Of a stretch of 17,086 nt of DNA, positions 7,973-15,221 are shown one piece after another (positions within the stretch are counted from its first letter, which is position 1; each line of letters opens with the position of its first letter). The position numbers were made by a program, and so were the translations under genes. Where the stretch lies: assembly GCA_036377055.1 (NCBI GenBank), contig DASUZD010000265.1, forward strand, positions 1 to 17,086, read 5' to 3'. Source of the stretch: DASUZD01 sp036377055 (lineage in GTDB: Bacteria; Actinomycetota; Thermoleophilia; Gaiellales; Gaiellaceae). Below the pieces are notes generated by a model that was given only the letters and a program-made list of their open reading frames with translations, did not search any database and was not told the DNA's origin.

Positions 7973-9061
7973 GTGCCCGCGACGCCTGCCCGCACGCGCC
8001 TGATCTGCTTCTACACGGACTCGACGCTCGTCGGCGGCGCCGAGACGAGCCTCGGCCACCTCGTCGCCGAGCTCGACCCCGGGCTCGACGTGATCGTGCT
8101 CGGCGTCGACTCCCGGGTGGTCGAGCGCGTGGCTTCGCGGAGGCCCGGCACGGCGACCGAGGTTCTCCCGCCGGCCGAGACGAAACGCGACGCCGCCGCG
8201 TTCGTCGCGCACCTGCGCGCACTCCGGCGCCTGCGACCGGACGTGTTCCACGCGAACCTCACGAGCCCGGGCTCGTGCCGCTACGCGCTCCTCGCGGCGC
8301 TCCTCGTCCCCGGCGTTCGGGCGGTCGCCGTCGAGCAGCTCCCCTACCCGATCGCAGGCCGGCTCCAGCTCGCGCTGAAGCGGTGGACGTCGAAGCGGCT
8401 CGCGGCCCACGTCGCCGTCGGCGAGGGCGCGGCCCGCGAGATCGAGGCGTTCGTCGGGCTCCGCCACGGCTCCGTGAGGTCGATCCCGAACGGCGTCCCG
8501 GACGTCCCGCTCGAGCCGCTGCCGCGCCCGTTTGCCGGGCCGACCGTCGGCTCCCTCGGGCGGCTCGACCGCCAGAAGGGCTTCGACGTCCTGCTCCGGG
8601 CGCTCGAGGAGCTGCCCGAGGCGTCGCTGGTGCTCGTCGGCGACGGGCCCGAGCGCGCCGCTCTCGAGGCGCAGGCTTCGGGCACTGGGCTGACAGGCCG
8701 CGTCCTCTTCGCCAGCTGGGCCGACGAGCCGCGCCGCCACCTGACGACGTTCGACGTCTTCGTCCTCCCGTCGCGCTTCGAGGGCTTTCCGCTCAGCGTC
8801 GTCGAGGCGATGCTCGCCGGCCTGCCGGTCGTGGCCACGGCCGTCGGCAGCGTGTCGGAATCCGTGCGCGAGGAGGAGACAGGCCTGCTCGTGCCGCCGG
8901 AGGACCCGCACGCGCTCTCGAGCGCGCTCGACCGAACGCTGAAGGCGCCCGAGCTTCGTGCCGAGCTCGGGCGGCGCGGCCGCGAGCTCGCGCTCGAGCG
9001 GTTCACAGCCGCCGCGATGGCGCGCTCGTTCGAGGCGCTCTACGAGGAGATTCTGCGCTGA
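7973..9061 (+). CDS. GT4 family glycosyltransferase
   Basis: A 362-residue GT-B fold retaining glycosyltransferase. The N-terminal domain begins RLICFYTDSTLVGGAETSL, with the glycine motif at about 21-24. The C-terminal Rossmann domain contains SIPNGVPD, GSLGRLDRQKGFDVLLRAL and LVGDGPE. The nucleotide-sugar EX7E motif lies within FEGFPLSVVEAM (E270 and E278). The length is normal for family 4. Start GTG at 7973 was chosen because the family similarity starts shortly after it. A longer in-frame start at 7784 would lie antisense inside the deacetylase gene. The stop overlaps the following gene as CTGA. Donor and acceptor sugars are unknown. Confidence 0.92.
   Translation: MPATPARTRLICFYTDSTLVGGAETSLGHLVAELDPGLDVIVLGVDSRVVERVASRRPGTATEVLPPAETKRDAAAFVAHLRALRRLRPDVFHANLTSPGSCRYALLAALLVPGVRAVAVEQLPYPIAGRLQLALKRWTSKRLAAHVAVGEGAAREIEAFVGLRHGSVRSIPNGVPDVPLEPLPRPFAGPTVGSLGRLDRQKGFDVLLRALEELPEASLVLVGDGPERAALEAQASGTGLTGRVLFASWADEPRRHLTTFDVFVLPSRFEGFPLSVVEAMLAGLPVVATAVGSVSESVREEETGLLVPPEDPHALSSALDRTLKAPELRAELGRRGRELALERFTAAAMARSFEALYEEILR
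9044..9049 (+). promoter_or_regulatory. Ribosome binding site deciding the CTG start at 9058
   Basis: GAGGAG at 9044-9049, inside the end of the GT4 gene, is the best Shine-Dalgarno match near this junction. It sits eight bases before CTG at 9058-9060. No ATG, GTG or TTG occurs in the downstream gene's frame between the GT4 stop and GTG at about 9202, which would remove its conserved-looking N-terminus. Confidence 0.5.
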
Positions 9062-10479
9062 GCCTTCGCAGCGCCGACATTCGCTTCCTCCTGCCGCACC
9101 CGCCGCGAACCGCGTTCGTCGCGCCCGGTCTCGAGAGCTGGCGCGACGGCCTCGTCGAGGCAGGCGTCGAGATCGTCGACGGACGAGCGGACCTTGCGGT
9201 CGTGCGCGCGTCCGATCCGCTGCCCGAGGCCGAGGCGCTGGTCGTCGTCGGCCGCGGCGGCCGCCGCACCCTCCGCGGCCACTCAGGCGTCCGCCGCTTC
9301 GCGGCGCTGCCCGGCCCGCGGGAGCCGCACCTGATCGTCCCGGTCGACCGTCCGCGCGTGGCGTCCTACGCGATCCGGCAGTGGACGGTGCCTCACACTC
9401 CGCTGCTGCGCCGCCGCAACGACGTGGCGCGGCTCGCGATTCGGCTCGGGTCGTTTCCCGACCTCGCGCGCTCCTTGACGGTCGCTGCGCCCGAGGGACC
9501 GCCGTTCGTCGTGGCCGCGGCCGCCGACCTCGGCGTTCCGCCAGAGGCCGACTGGTTCCTGACGCTGGGCGAAGGAGACGCCCTGACGCGCGCCGTCTTC
9601 CAGCTGTTCGAGCCGCGTGACGACGAGCCGCGGTGGGTCCTGAAGTTCGCGCGCGTCCGCGGCTACACGGCGCCGTTCGAGCGCGACGAGCGCGGGCTGC
9701 GCCTCGCCGAGCAGTCGGGCGACGTCGTCGCGCGGCACGCGCCGCGCCTGCTCGGGCGCTTCGAGGTCGACGGGCTCGCCTGCTCGCTCGAGTCCGCCGC
9801 CGCCGGCCGCCGGCTGACCTACCTGCTCCAGAGGCGCGGCTCGCGCGAGGCAAAGCTCCGCGAGATCGAGGCGGTCGCCGCTTGGGCGGTCGACGTCGCG
9901 CGGACGACTGCGGCCCCGGCCGACGCGCTCCTCGACGAGCGGCGTCGGCTCCAACAGGACGTGCCCACGCGGTATCCGCAGGCGCCGCCGGACCTCGTGT
10001 CGAGGCTGCCGGCGCTCCCCGCGGTGCTCCAGCACAACGACCTCGGCTGCTGGAACGTGGTCGTCGGCAGGCGCGGGTTCACCGCCGTCGACTGGGAGTC
10101 GGCGCGCCGTCACGGTCTCCCGCTCTGGGACCTCCTCTACTTCCTGGTCGACGCGCTCGTCCACCTCGACGGCGCCTGGCAGCCGGGACGGCGCGAGACG
10201 CACGCGGCGCGACTGCTGCTCGGCGAGACCCGCTCCTCGGAGGTTCTCTTCCGCTGGGTCCGCGCGGCGGTCCGGGCGCTCGAGCTGCCCGCCGACGCGG
10301 TCGGCCCCGTCGTCACGCTCGGCTGGCTTCATCACGGCCTCTCACCGGTCGCGCGAGACGCGGCGAGCAGCGCGCTCGCGCCGGGCCTCCGCTCCGCCGG
10401 AACCTTCGCCGAATGGATGGTCGAGGTGTGGCTCCGAACACCCGGCCTCGGCCCCGGCTGGTCGAGCTGGCGCCGCTAG
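9058..10479 (+). CDS. APH-fold (aminoglycoside phosphotransferase-like) kinase with unassigned N-terminal domain
   Basis: The protein is about 473 residues from a CTG start overlapping the GT4 stop (CTGA). The C-terminal half carries the APH/choline-kinase catalytic signature HNDLGCWNVV, with H326, D328 and N333 fitting HxDxxxxN. The metal-binding DWE follows at 345-347. The N-lobe strand RWVLKFARV carries a candidate ATP lysine at K196. Residues 1 to about 150 (starting SLRSADIRFLLPHPPRTAFV) match nothing I recognise. APH-fold enzymes phosphorylate hydroxyl groups of sugars, choline or antibiotics. In this setting a glycan precursor, acceptor or scavenged sugar is more likely than a drug, but this is inference. 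A hairpin follows the stop. Confidence 0.78.
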   Translation: MSLRSADIRFLLPHPPRTAFVAPGLESWRDGLVEAGVEIVDGRADLAVVRASDPLPEAEALVVVGRGGRRTLRGHSGVRRFAALPGPREPHLIVPVDRPRVASYAIRQWTVPHTPLLRRRNDVARLAIRLGSFPDLARSLTVAAPEGPPFVVAAAADLGVPPEADWFLTLGEGDALTRAVFQLFEPRDDEPRWVLKFARVRGYTAPFERDERGLRLAEQSGDVVARHAPRLLGRFEVDGLACSLESAAAGRRLTYLLQRRGSREAKLREIEAVAAWAVDVARTTAAPADALLDERRRLQQDVPTRYPQAPPDLVSRLPALPAVLQHNDLGCWNVVVGRRGFTAVDWESARRHGLPLWDLLYFLVDALVHLDGAWQPGRRETHAARLLLGETRSSEVLFRWVRAAVRALELPADAVGPVVTLGWLHHGLSPVARDAASSALAPGLRSAGTFAEWMVEVWLRTPGLGPGWSSWRR

Positions 10480-10622
10480 CGACGCCTCCCCGTCCCCCGC
10501 AAGAGGGCAGGGACGGGAAAGATCGAACTAAACCTCTACACTCCAGATGCCGAGCAAGGCTCTAGAGGAGCGTCCGCCCAGACGCCCAAGATCCCTTCCA
10601 CCCGCACGTCAGCTCATATGCC
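10480..10622 (+). promoter_or_regulatory. Intergenic region upstream of the BY-kinase/Wzy operon
   Basis: This 143-base gap is the only sizeable break between plus-strand genes, so it is the likely promoter region of the polymerisation block. It holds the hairpin listed next and a weak -10-like TACACT at 10537-10542. No clear -35 hexamer is placed correctly. It is locally less GC-rich than its surroundings (GATCGAACTAAACCTCTACA, 10521-10540). No Shine-Dalgarno lies directly before ATG 10623; the only purine run, GGAGGAG, lies a few codons after it. A short out-of-frame ORF from ATG 10547 was not accepted as a gene. Confidence 0.4.
10489..10517 (+). terminator. Hairpin after the APH-like gene, possible terminator
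   Basis: CCCGTCCC at 10489-10496 and GGGACGGG at 10510-10517 form a perfect 8-base GC-rich stem with a 13-base loop. It begins ten bases after the stop codon of the APH-like gene. No T-run follows, so it would be a U-tail-less terminator of the kind proposed for actinobacteria, or an RNA-stabilising 3' hairpin. Confidence 0.4.
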
Positions 10623-12149
10623 ATGACTTCTGGAGGAGCCGAAGCTCTCAAAGCGGCAATTCGCCGCTCGCTGCTGCTGATCGCCCTGCTCATCCTGCTC
10701 GGGATCGTCGCGGTGAACGCGTTCAAGCAGCTTCGCGGGCCGCGCTACGAGGCGCACGCGCGGGTGCTGATCTCGACGACGTCGATCGCGCAGATCATCA
10801 CCCAAACGGTCCCGCCGTTCGTCGATCCGAACCGGATCGAGGCGACGGCGAGAGCGCTCGCGGGCTCGCCTGACGTCTACAACCTCGCGGCGGAGCGGGT
10901 CGGCAACTCGCTCGGCACTCCGGCCGACATGGCGGGCGCGACGAGCGTCTCGGGCGGGACGGACGACGACATCCTGACCTTTACCTCGACGAGCGACGAC
11001 CCACGTGTCGCATCCGGGACGGTGAACGCCGTCGCGAACGCCTACGTCGTCTTCCGCGCCGACCTGACCGGGTCGACGATCAGACAGACCGCGGCGGAGC
11101 TTCGCTCGAAGCTCGACACGCTGAAGCCGAACGATCCGGCTCGCACGGACATCCAGAAGCTGCTCAACACGCTCGACGCTCTTTCGACGAGCTCCCGTGA
11201 CGCGAAGGTGATCCAGACCTCGTCGTCCGCGACGAAGACGAGTCCCGCGCCGGTCAAGGACTCGTTGCTCGGCTTCTCCATCGGCCTCGTGATCGCGCTC
11301 CTCGTGGTCGCCGTACGCGAGGCGATCGACACGACCGTCCGCTCCGAGAGCGACGTCGAGGACCTGCTCGCGGTGCCGGTGCTCGCGACCGTGCGAAGCC
11401 TCCCCCGGCGAACGAAGATGGTCACGTACGGCCGGCACGAGGCGTCGTTCAGCGACACCTACGCGCTGCTCGCCGCGAACCTCGCGCAGGCGCGCGGAGA
11501 CGGGAAGCGGGAGGTGCTCGCGGTCACGAGCGCCGTCTCGCGCGAGGGGAAGACGACGACGGCTGCGAACCTGGCCGTCTCCCTCGCCCGGCGCGGGATG
11601 AACGTCATCCTCTGCGACTTCGACTTCCGCAAGCCGGCGCTGGCCGAGCTCTTCCAGATCCCCAAGGAGTCGCAGGGTGTCCTCCAGGTGCTCGCGGGCG
11701 ACACGACGCTCAATGAGGCCCTCTGGTCGGTGACGCTGAGCGGCGCGCGGCCCCGGATCTCGCAGAACGGCTTCGGCCCCCTCCCCGAGGGCGCGCCGTC
11801 AGGGAACGGAGAGTCCGCCCCGACGGGATCGCTCCACCTTCTCGCGTCCGGCGGCACGGTGAGGACGTCGATCGCGCACGGGCCGGAGCTCGCGCCGCTC
11901 TTGAAGCAGCTGCGGGCACAGGCGGACTTCGTGATCCTCGACACGCCTCCCGCGCTGCTCACCGTCGAGATGGCCGAGCTCTCGAAGCTCATCGACGACG
12001 TGCTCGTCGTCGTCCGCCAGGGGCGAGTCACGCAACGCAGCCTGCGGTCGCTGGGTCGTCAGGCGCGGACGTGGCCGGCTGAGCTCGCCGGCGCCGTGAT
12101 CACGGACGCTCCGGGCGACGACCAGTACGCGTACTACGGGAGCCGCTAG
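10623..12149 (+). CDS. Wzz/BY-kinase: polysaccharide co-polymerase fused to a bacterial tyrosine kinase
   Basis: A 508-residue inner-membrane protein. The first membrane span is at about 16-34 (SLLLIALLILLGIVAVNAF). An extracytoplasmic Wzz-type domain begins RYEAHARVLIST. After SPAPVKD the second span lies at about 215-231. The cytoplasmic kinase has Walker A SREGKTTT (K310), Walker A' CDFDFRKP (D332/D334) and Walker B VILDTPP (D440). The C-terminus QYAYYGSR has three tyrosines (502, 504, 505), a short autophosphorylation cluster. BY-kinases control polysaccharide chain length and activity, usually opposed by a phosphatase; one is encoded three genes along at 13591. A Gly/Pro-rich insert (about 375-400) separates the A' and B motifs. 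The usual NP.ELL-like motif after HLLASG is not apparent. Confidence 0.92.
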   Translation: MTSGGAEALKAAIRRSLLLIALLILLGIVAVNAFKQLRGPRYEAHARVLISTTSIAQIITQTVPPFVDPNRIEATARALAGSPDVYNLAAERVGNSLGTPADMAGATSVSGGTDDDILTFTSTSDDPRVASGTVNAVANAYVVFRADLTGSTIRQTAAELRSKLDTLKPNDPARTDIQKLLNTLDALSTSSRDAKVIQTSSSATKTSPAPVKDSLLGFSIGLVIALLVVAVREAIDTTVRSESDVEDLLAVPVLATVRSLPRRTKMVTYGRHEASFSDTYALLAANLAQARGDGKREVLAVTSAVSREGKTTTAANLAVSLARRGMNVILCDFDFRKPALAELFQIPKESQGVLQVLAGDTTLNEALWSVTLSGARPRISQNGFGPLPEGAPSGNGESAPTGSLHLLASGGTVRTSIAHGPELAPLLKQLRAQADFVILDTPPALLTVEMAELSKLIDDVLVVVRQGRVTQRSLRSLGRQARTWPAELAGAVITDAPGDDQYAYYGSR

Positions 12150-12154
12150 CGCCG

Positions 12155-13579
12155 TTGCGCTCGTCCCGCCTCCTGCTCCCTCGGGCTGACGTCCTCCTGC
12201 CCGCGACGGGGGCGGTGGGGACTCTCCTCGCTGCGTACCTCTCGGTCCGGATGGGGGCCGAGATCGGCTTCGGTCTCGTGCTCCTGGTCACGCTGTTCAT
12301 GGCCTCGGTGCTCGGGTTCCTCGTCGCGCCGCACGTGATGTTCGCGTTGACGATCCCGCTCTTCGCGCTGATCCCGGCGGCCAAGCTGTTCGTCAGCCCG
12401 AAGGTCGGTCCCGTGAAGGACCTGGTCAGCCTCGCCGCGATCATCGCGGCCGCCGCCGTGTTCTCGGTCGAGAGGCGTCCCGGCCGCCGGCACGTCCTCC
12501 CCGACAACAAGGTCCTGGTCGCAGTCGCGTTCATCCTCGGCCTCTACATGGTGAACGTAGGCGGCGGCCACGACATCGCCTGGGCGCAGGGGGTGCGTCT
12601 CATCGGGGAGCCGCTGCTCCTGCTCGTCGCGGGCTTCATCCTCGTGGATCCACGAAGGACGCTCCGGTACGCGATCCCTTCGCTCGTCGCGACGGCCTGC
12701 TTCGAGGCGACGTACGGCCTCTTCCAGCAGGTCGTCGGCCCCTGGTGGCTACGAGGCTGGGGATACTCGTTCGCCCACCAGCTCCGAACCTACAACGGCC
12801 ACCTCCGGAGCTTCGGCACGTTCGACGAGACGTTCGCGTACACCGCGTTCCTCCTCTTCGGCCTGGTCGCCGTCATCTTCTGGATGCGTCGCGGCCCGCT
12901 CGCCGCAGCCTGCGGGACGTTGCTGACGGCTGGGATCGTGGTCGGCTTCGTGCGAACCGCGATCTTGATCTTCGTCGCGCTGGTGGGGCTCTGGATCGGA
13001 CGCAAGGGCAATCTGACCTCGGCGCTGCTCGTCGTGGCCGCCGCGATCGCCGCGGCATTCGCGATCCTCGTGACGAGCGCCGGCGGGTCGGAGACGACGA
13101 AGTACGAGTCGCGATCGTCGAGCCTGACGCTCAACGGACGGACGTCCGCGTGGAAGGCCGCTCTCGGAGACCCATCGACCTGGCCTCTCGGCCGGGGCGT
13201 CGGGATAGTCGGCACGGCGGCTCAGCGCGCGGAGGTCTCCCTGGCGCCCGGCGCGAGCTCGGGCACCCAGGCGCGTGCGGTCGACTCGGGCTACCTCGCG
13301 ACGATCGCCGACGTCGGCTTCATCGGCCTCGCGGTCCTGCTCGCGCTCCTCGGCCGTCTGATCGGGCTGGCGACCGCCGCCATCCGAGCGAGGCGCGATG
13401 CCGGGTGGTTCGCACTCGGCCTGATCACGGTGATCATGATCGACGCCGTGACGCGCGCCTCGTTCACCGGCTTCCCGACTGCCTTCCTCGCCTTGCCGCT
13501 CATAGGAGTCGCACTTGCTTCGGCGAAGCAGATCGACCGCCTCGAGGCGCGGGATCCCACGCTCCGCCTTCGGCGCTGA
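12155..13579 (+). CDS. wzy: Wzy-type polysaccharide polymerase / O-antigen ligase family membrane protein
   Basis: A 474-residue polytopic membrane protein with about 10-12 hydrophobic spans. A large non-membrane loop at about 305-375 contains NGRTSAW (R329) and LGRGVG (345-350), the arginine and glycine motifs typical of the O-antigen ligase/polymerase (Wzy_C) family. The preceding span GFVRTAILIFVALVGLWIG carries the conserved FxRTA pattern. Such proteins polymerise or ligate undecaprenyl-linked units on the outer side of the membrane. The start is TTG at 12155, five bases after the BY-kinase stop; GGGAG at 12138-12142 is a plausible ribosome site. Next to the BY-kinase and a flippase, polymerase is more likely than ligase. 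Confidence 0.86.
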   Translation: MRSSRLLLPRADVLLPATGAVGTLLAAYLSVRMGAEIGFGLVLLVTLFMASVLGFLVAPHVMFALTIPLFALIPAAKLFVSPKVGPVKDLVSLAAIIAAAAVFSVERRPGRRHVLPDNKVLVAVAFILGLYMVNVGGGHDIAWAQGVRLIGEPLLLLVAGFILVDPRRTLRYAIPSLVATACFEATYGLFQQVVGPWWLRGWGYSFAHQLRTYNGHLRSFGTFDETFAYTAFLLFGLVAVIFWMRRGPLAAACGTLLTAGIVVGFVRTAILIFVALVGLWIGRKGNLTSALLVVAAAIAAAFAILVTSAGGSETTKYESRSSSLTLNGRTSAWKAALGDPSTWPLGRGVGIVGTAAQRAEVSLAPGASSGTQARAVDSGYLATIADVGFIGLAVLLALLGRLIGLATAAIRARRDAGWFALGLITVIMIDAVTRASFTGFPTAFLALPLIGVALASAKQIDRLEARDPTLRLRR

Positions 13580-13590
13580 GTCCAGGGCCG

Positions 13591-14304
13591 ATGATCGACA
13601 CCCACTGCCATCTCCTCCCGGCGCTCGACGACGGACCGCAGCGCATGGAGTCCGCCATCGAGCTGGCCGAGCAGCTCGTCGCCGCCGACATCTCGTTCGT
13701 TCTGTGCACGCCGCACTTCTCGCGTCTCTTCCCGACGAGCGCCGACCTCGCGCGCGAGCGGCTCCTGGAGCTTCGCGGCGAGCTGTTCACGCACGGGATA
13801 CGCCTCAAGCTCAGCCTCGCGGCCGAGGTGAGCCCCGGCCTGCTGGTCTCGGCGACCTCCGAGGAGCTGCTCGCCCGCCGCGTCGGCGCCTTCCTCCTCG
13901 TCGAGCTCGAGCCGGACACGCCGGTCGGCTTCCTCTCGGTCGCTGTCGACGCGCTCGCCGAGCTCGACCTGCGCCCGATCTTCGCCCACCCGGAGAGAAG
14001 CCGCGCCATCCGGATGAGTCCGCGGCTGCTCGAGGAGGCCCGCGCGCGCGGCGCCCTCGTGCAGGTGGTCGCGCCGAGCCTCACGGGTCGCTGGGGAGGC
14101 GAGGCGGCGACCGCTGCGTGGCGCTTCCTCGAGGTCGGCTGCGTCGACCTGCTCGCGAGCGACGCGCATCGCGCGCGGCGCGAGGGCACGCACATCGCAC
14201 GTGCGCGGAGGCTGGTCGAGGAGCGGTTCGGGCGCGCGAGGCTCGTCGACCTGACGGAGCGGGGCCCGGCCGCGGTCGTCGGCCGGTCGCCGCAGCCGGC
14301 GTGA
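13591..14304 (+). CDS. PHP-domain protein-tyrosine phosphatase, CpsB/CapC/YwqE family
   Basis: A 237-residue metal-dependent phosphatase of the polymerase and histidinol phosphatase fold. The diagnostic sequence IDTHCHLLPALDDGP lies at 2-16 (ligands H5 and H7), CTPHF at 39-43 (H42), AAEV with E79, AHPER at 132-136 (H133) and SDAHRAR at 190-196 (D191/H193). Length and motif order match CpsB/YwqE enzymes, which dephosphorylate the tyrosine cluster of the partner BY-kinase and so tune capsule assembly. It lies in the same operon as the BY-kinase, with 11 bases after the polymerase stop. Start ATG 13591 directly precedes the first metal motif. Its stop overlaps the next start as GTGA. Confidence 0.94.
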   Translation: MIDTHCHLLPALDDGPQRMESAIELAEQLVAADISFVLCTPHFSRLFPTSADLARERLLELRGELFTHGIRLKLSLAAEVSPGLLVSATSEELLARRVGAFLLVELEPDTPVGFLSVAVDALAELDLRPIFAHPERSRAIRMSPRLLEEARARGALVQVVAPSLTGRWGGEAATAAWRFLEVGCVDLLASDAHRARREGTHIARARRLVEERFGRARLVDLTERGPAAVVGRSPQPA

Positions 14305-15221
14305 CGGCCCTCCACGACGCGACGGCGGTCGTCCTGAACTGGCGGACCGCGGAGCACACGATCCGCTCGGTCCGAGCCTTGCTCGCCGAGGGGCTCGCGC
14401 CGGAGCAGATCGTCGTCGTCGACAACGCCTCCGGCGACGGCAGCGTCGCCCGGATCCAGGCCGAGCTGCCGCTCTCGCCGCTCGCGCTCGACGAGAACTT
14501 GGGCTTCGCCCGCGGCAACAACGCAGGCGCCCGTAAGCGGCCGGCCGCGGCCTATCTCTTCGTGAACAGCGACGCGTTCGTCCACGCTCCCGGCAGCGTG
14601 CCCCGCCTGCTCGAGGCGGTCCGGGAGCCTCGCGTCGGCCTCGCCATTCCGCGGCTCTTGAACGAGGACTTGACGCTTCAGCCGAGCGTCGTCCCGACCA
14701 GCTCCCCCCTCCCCGAGCTCGTCCGCGCCTCAGGTCTCTCGCGCTTCGTGCCGAACCGGATGCAGCCTTCCGTCGGCACGCACTGGGACCACGGCGAGTC
14801 GCGGGCGGTCCAGGCGGCGACCGGAGCCGTCATCGCGGTCCGCGACGCGGCGTGGGCAGCGCTCGGCGGCTTCACCGAGCACCGCTTCATGTACGCCGAG
14901 GACCTCGATCTCTTCTGGCGCGCGGGCGAGCTGGGCTGGGAGACGCGCTTCGTCGCCGACGCCGAGTTCGTGCACCTGGGCGGCGCCTCCACGAGCGCGC
15001 GCTGGACCGACGCGGAGCGCGCCGAGCGCGTCGCGCGGGCACAGGCGGCGATGATCCGCGAGCACCTCACCCGCTCGCGGGCGACGCTGACGCTCGCGCT
15101 GATGGCGCTCGGCGTCGGCGGCCGGGCGCTGGTCTATCGCGCGCTCGGCGACCGCGCCGCCAGCAAGACGATGATCGGCTGGCTCCGCGGGTACACGGCC
15201 GGCGCTCGCGACCCGGGCTAG
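14301..15221 (+). CDS. GT2 family glycosyltransferase, rhamnosyltransferase-like (WbbL type)
   Basis: A 306-residue GT-A enzyme. It shows VVLNWRTAEHTIRSV near the N-terminus, the nucleotide-binding VVDNASGDGS (D41/N42) and NLGFARGNNAGA. The DXD-equivalent FVNSDA has D91, and GGFTEHRFMYAEDLDLFWR has the catalytic-base region E200/D201. The NLGFaxGNN and FMYxEDxDL patterns are typical of the WbbL-like rhamnosyltransferase branch, though the sugar is only inferred. The C-terminal part has a hydrophobic stretch (TLTLALMALGVGGRALVY) that could anchor it to the membrane. GTG at 14301 overlaps the phosphatase stop. Its TAG stop lies in a CTAG palindrome that also supplies the stop of the convergent GT4 gene. 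Confidence 0.93.
   Translation: MTALHDATAVVLNWRTAEHTIRSVRALLAEGLAPEQIVVVDNASGDGSVARIQAELPLSPLALDENLGFARGNNAGARKRPAAAYLFVNSDAFVHAPGSVPRLLEAVREPRVGLAIPRLLNEDLTLQPSVVPTSSPLPELVRASGLSRFVPNRMQPSVGTHWDHGESRAVQAATGAVIAVRDAAWAALGGFTEHRFMYAEDLDLFWRAGELGWETRFVADAEFVHLGGASTSARWTDAERAERVARAQAAMIREHLTRSRATLTLALMALGVGGRALVYRALGDRAASKTMIGWLRGYTAGARDPG

Noticed and set aside
7950..8222. Upstream extension of the deacetylase start to 8222
   Set aside because: The added residues are Arg-rich and antisense to the start of the GT4 gene. ATG 7949 gives a normal protein.
7553..9853. 766-codon minus-strand frame across the GT4 and APH-like genes
   Set aside because: Arg/Ala-rich, no recognisable domain, and opposite two well-supported coding regions.
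10547..10873. Small plus-strand ORF starting at ATG 10547, which might look leaderless after TACACT
   Set aside because: It overlaps the BY-kinase in another frame, has Arg/Ala-rich shadow composition and no ribosome site or family match.
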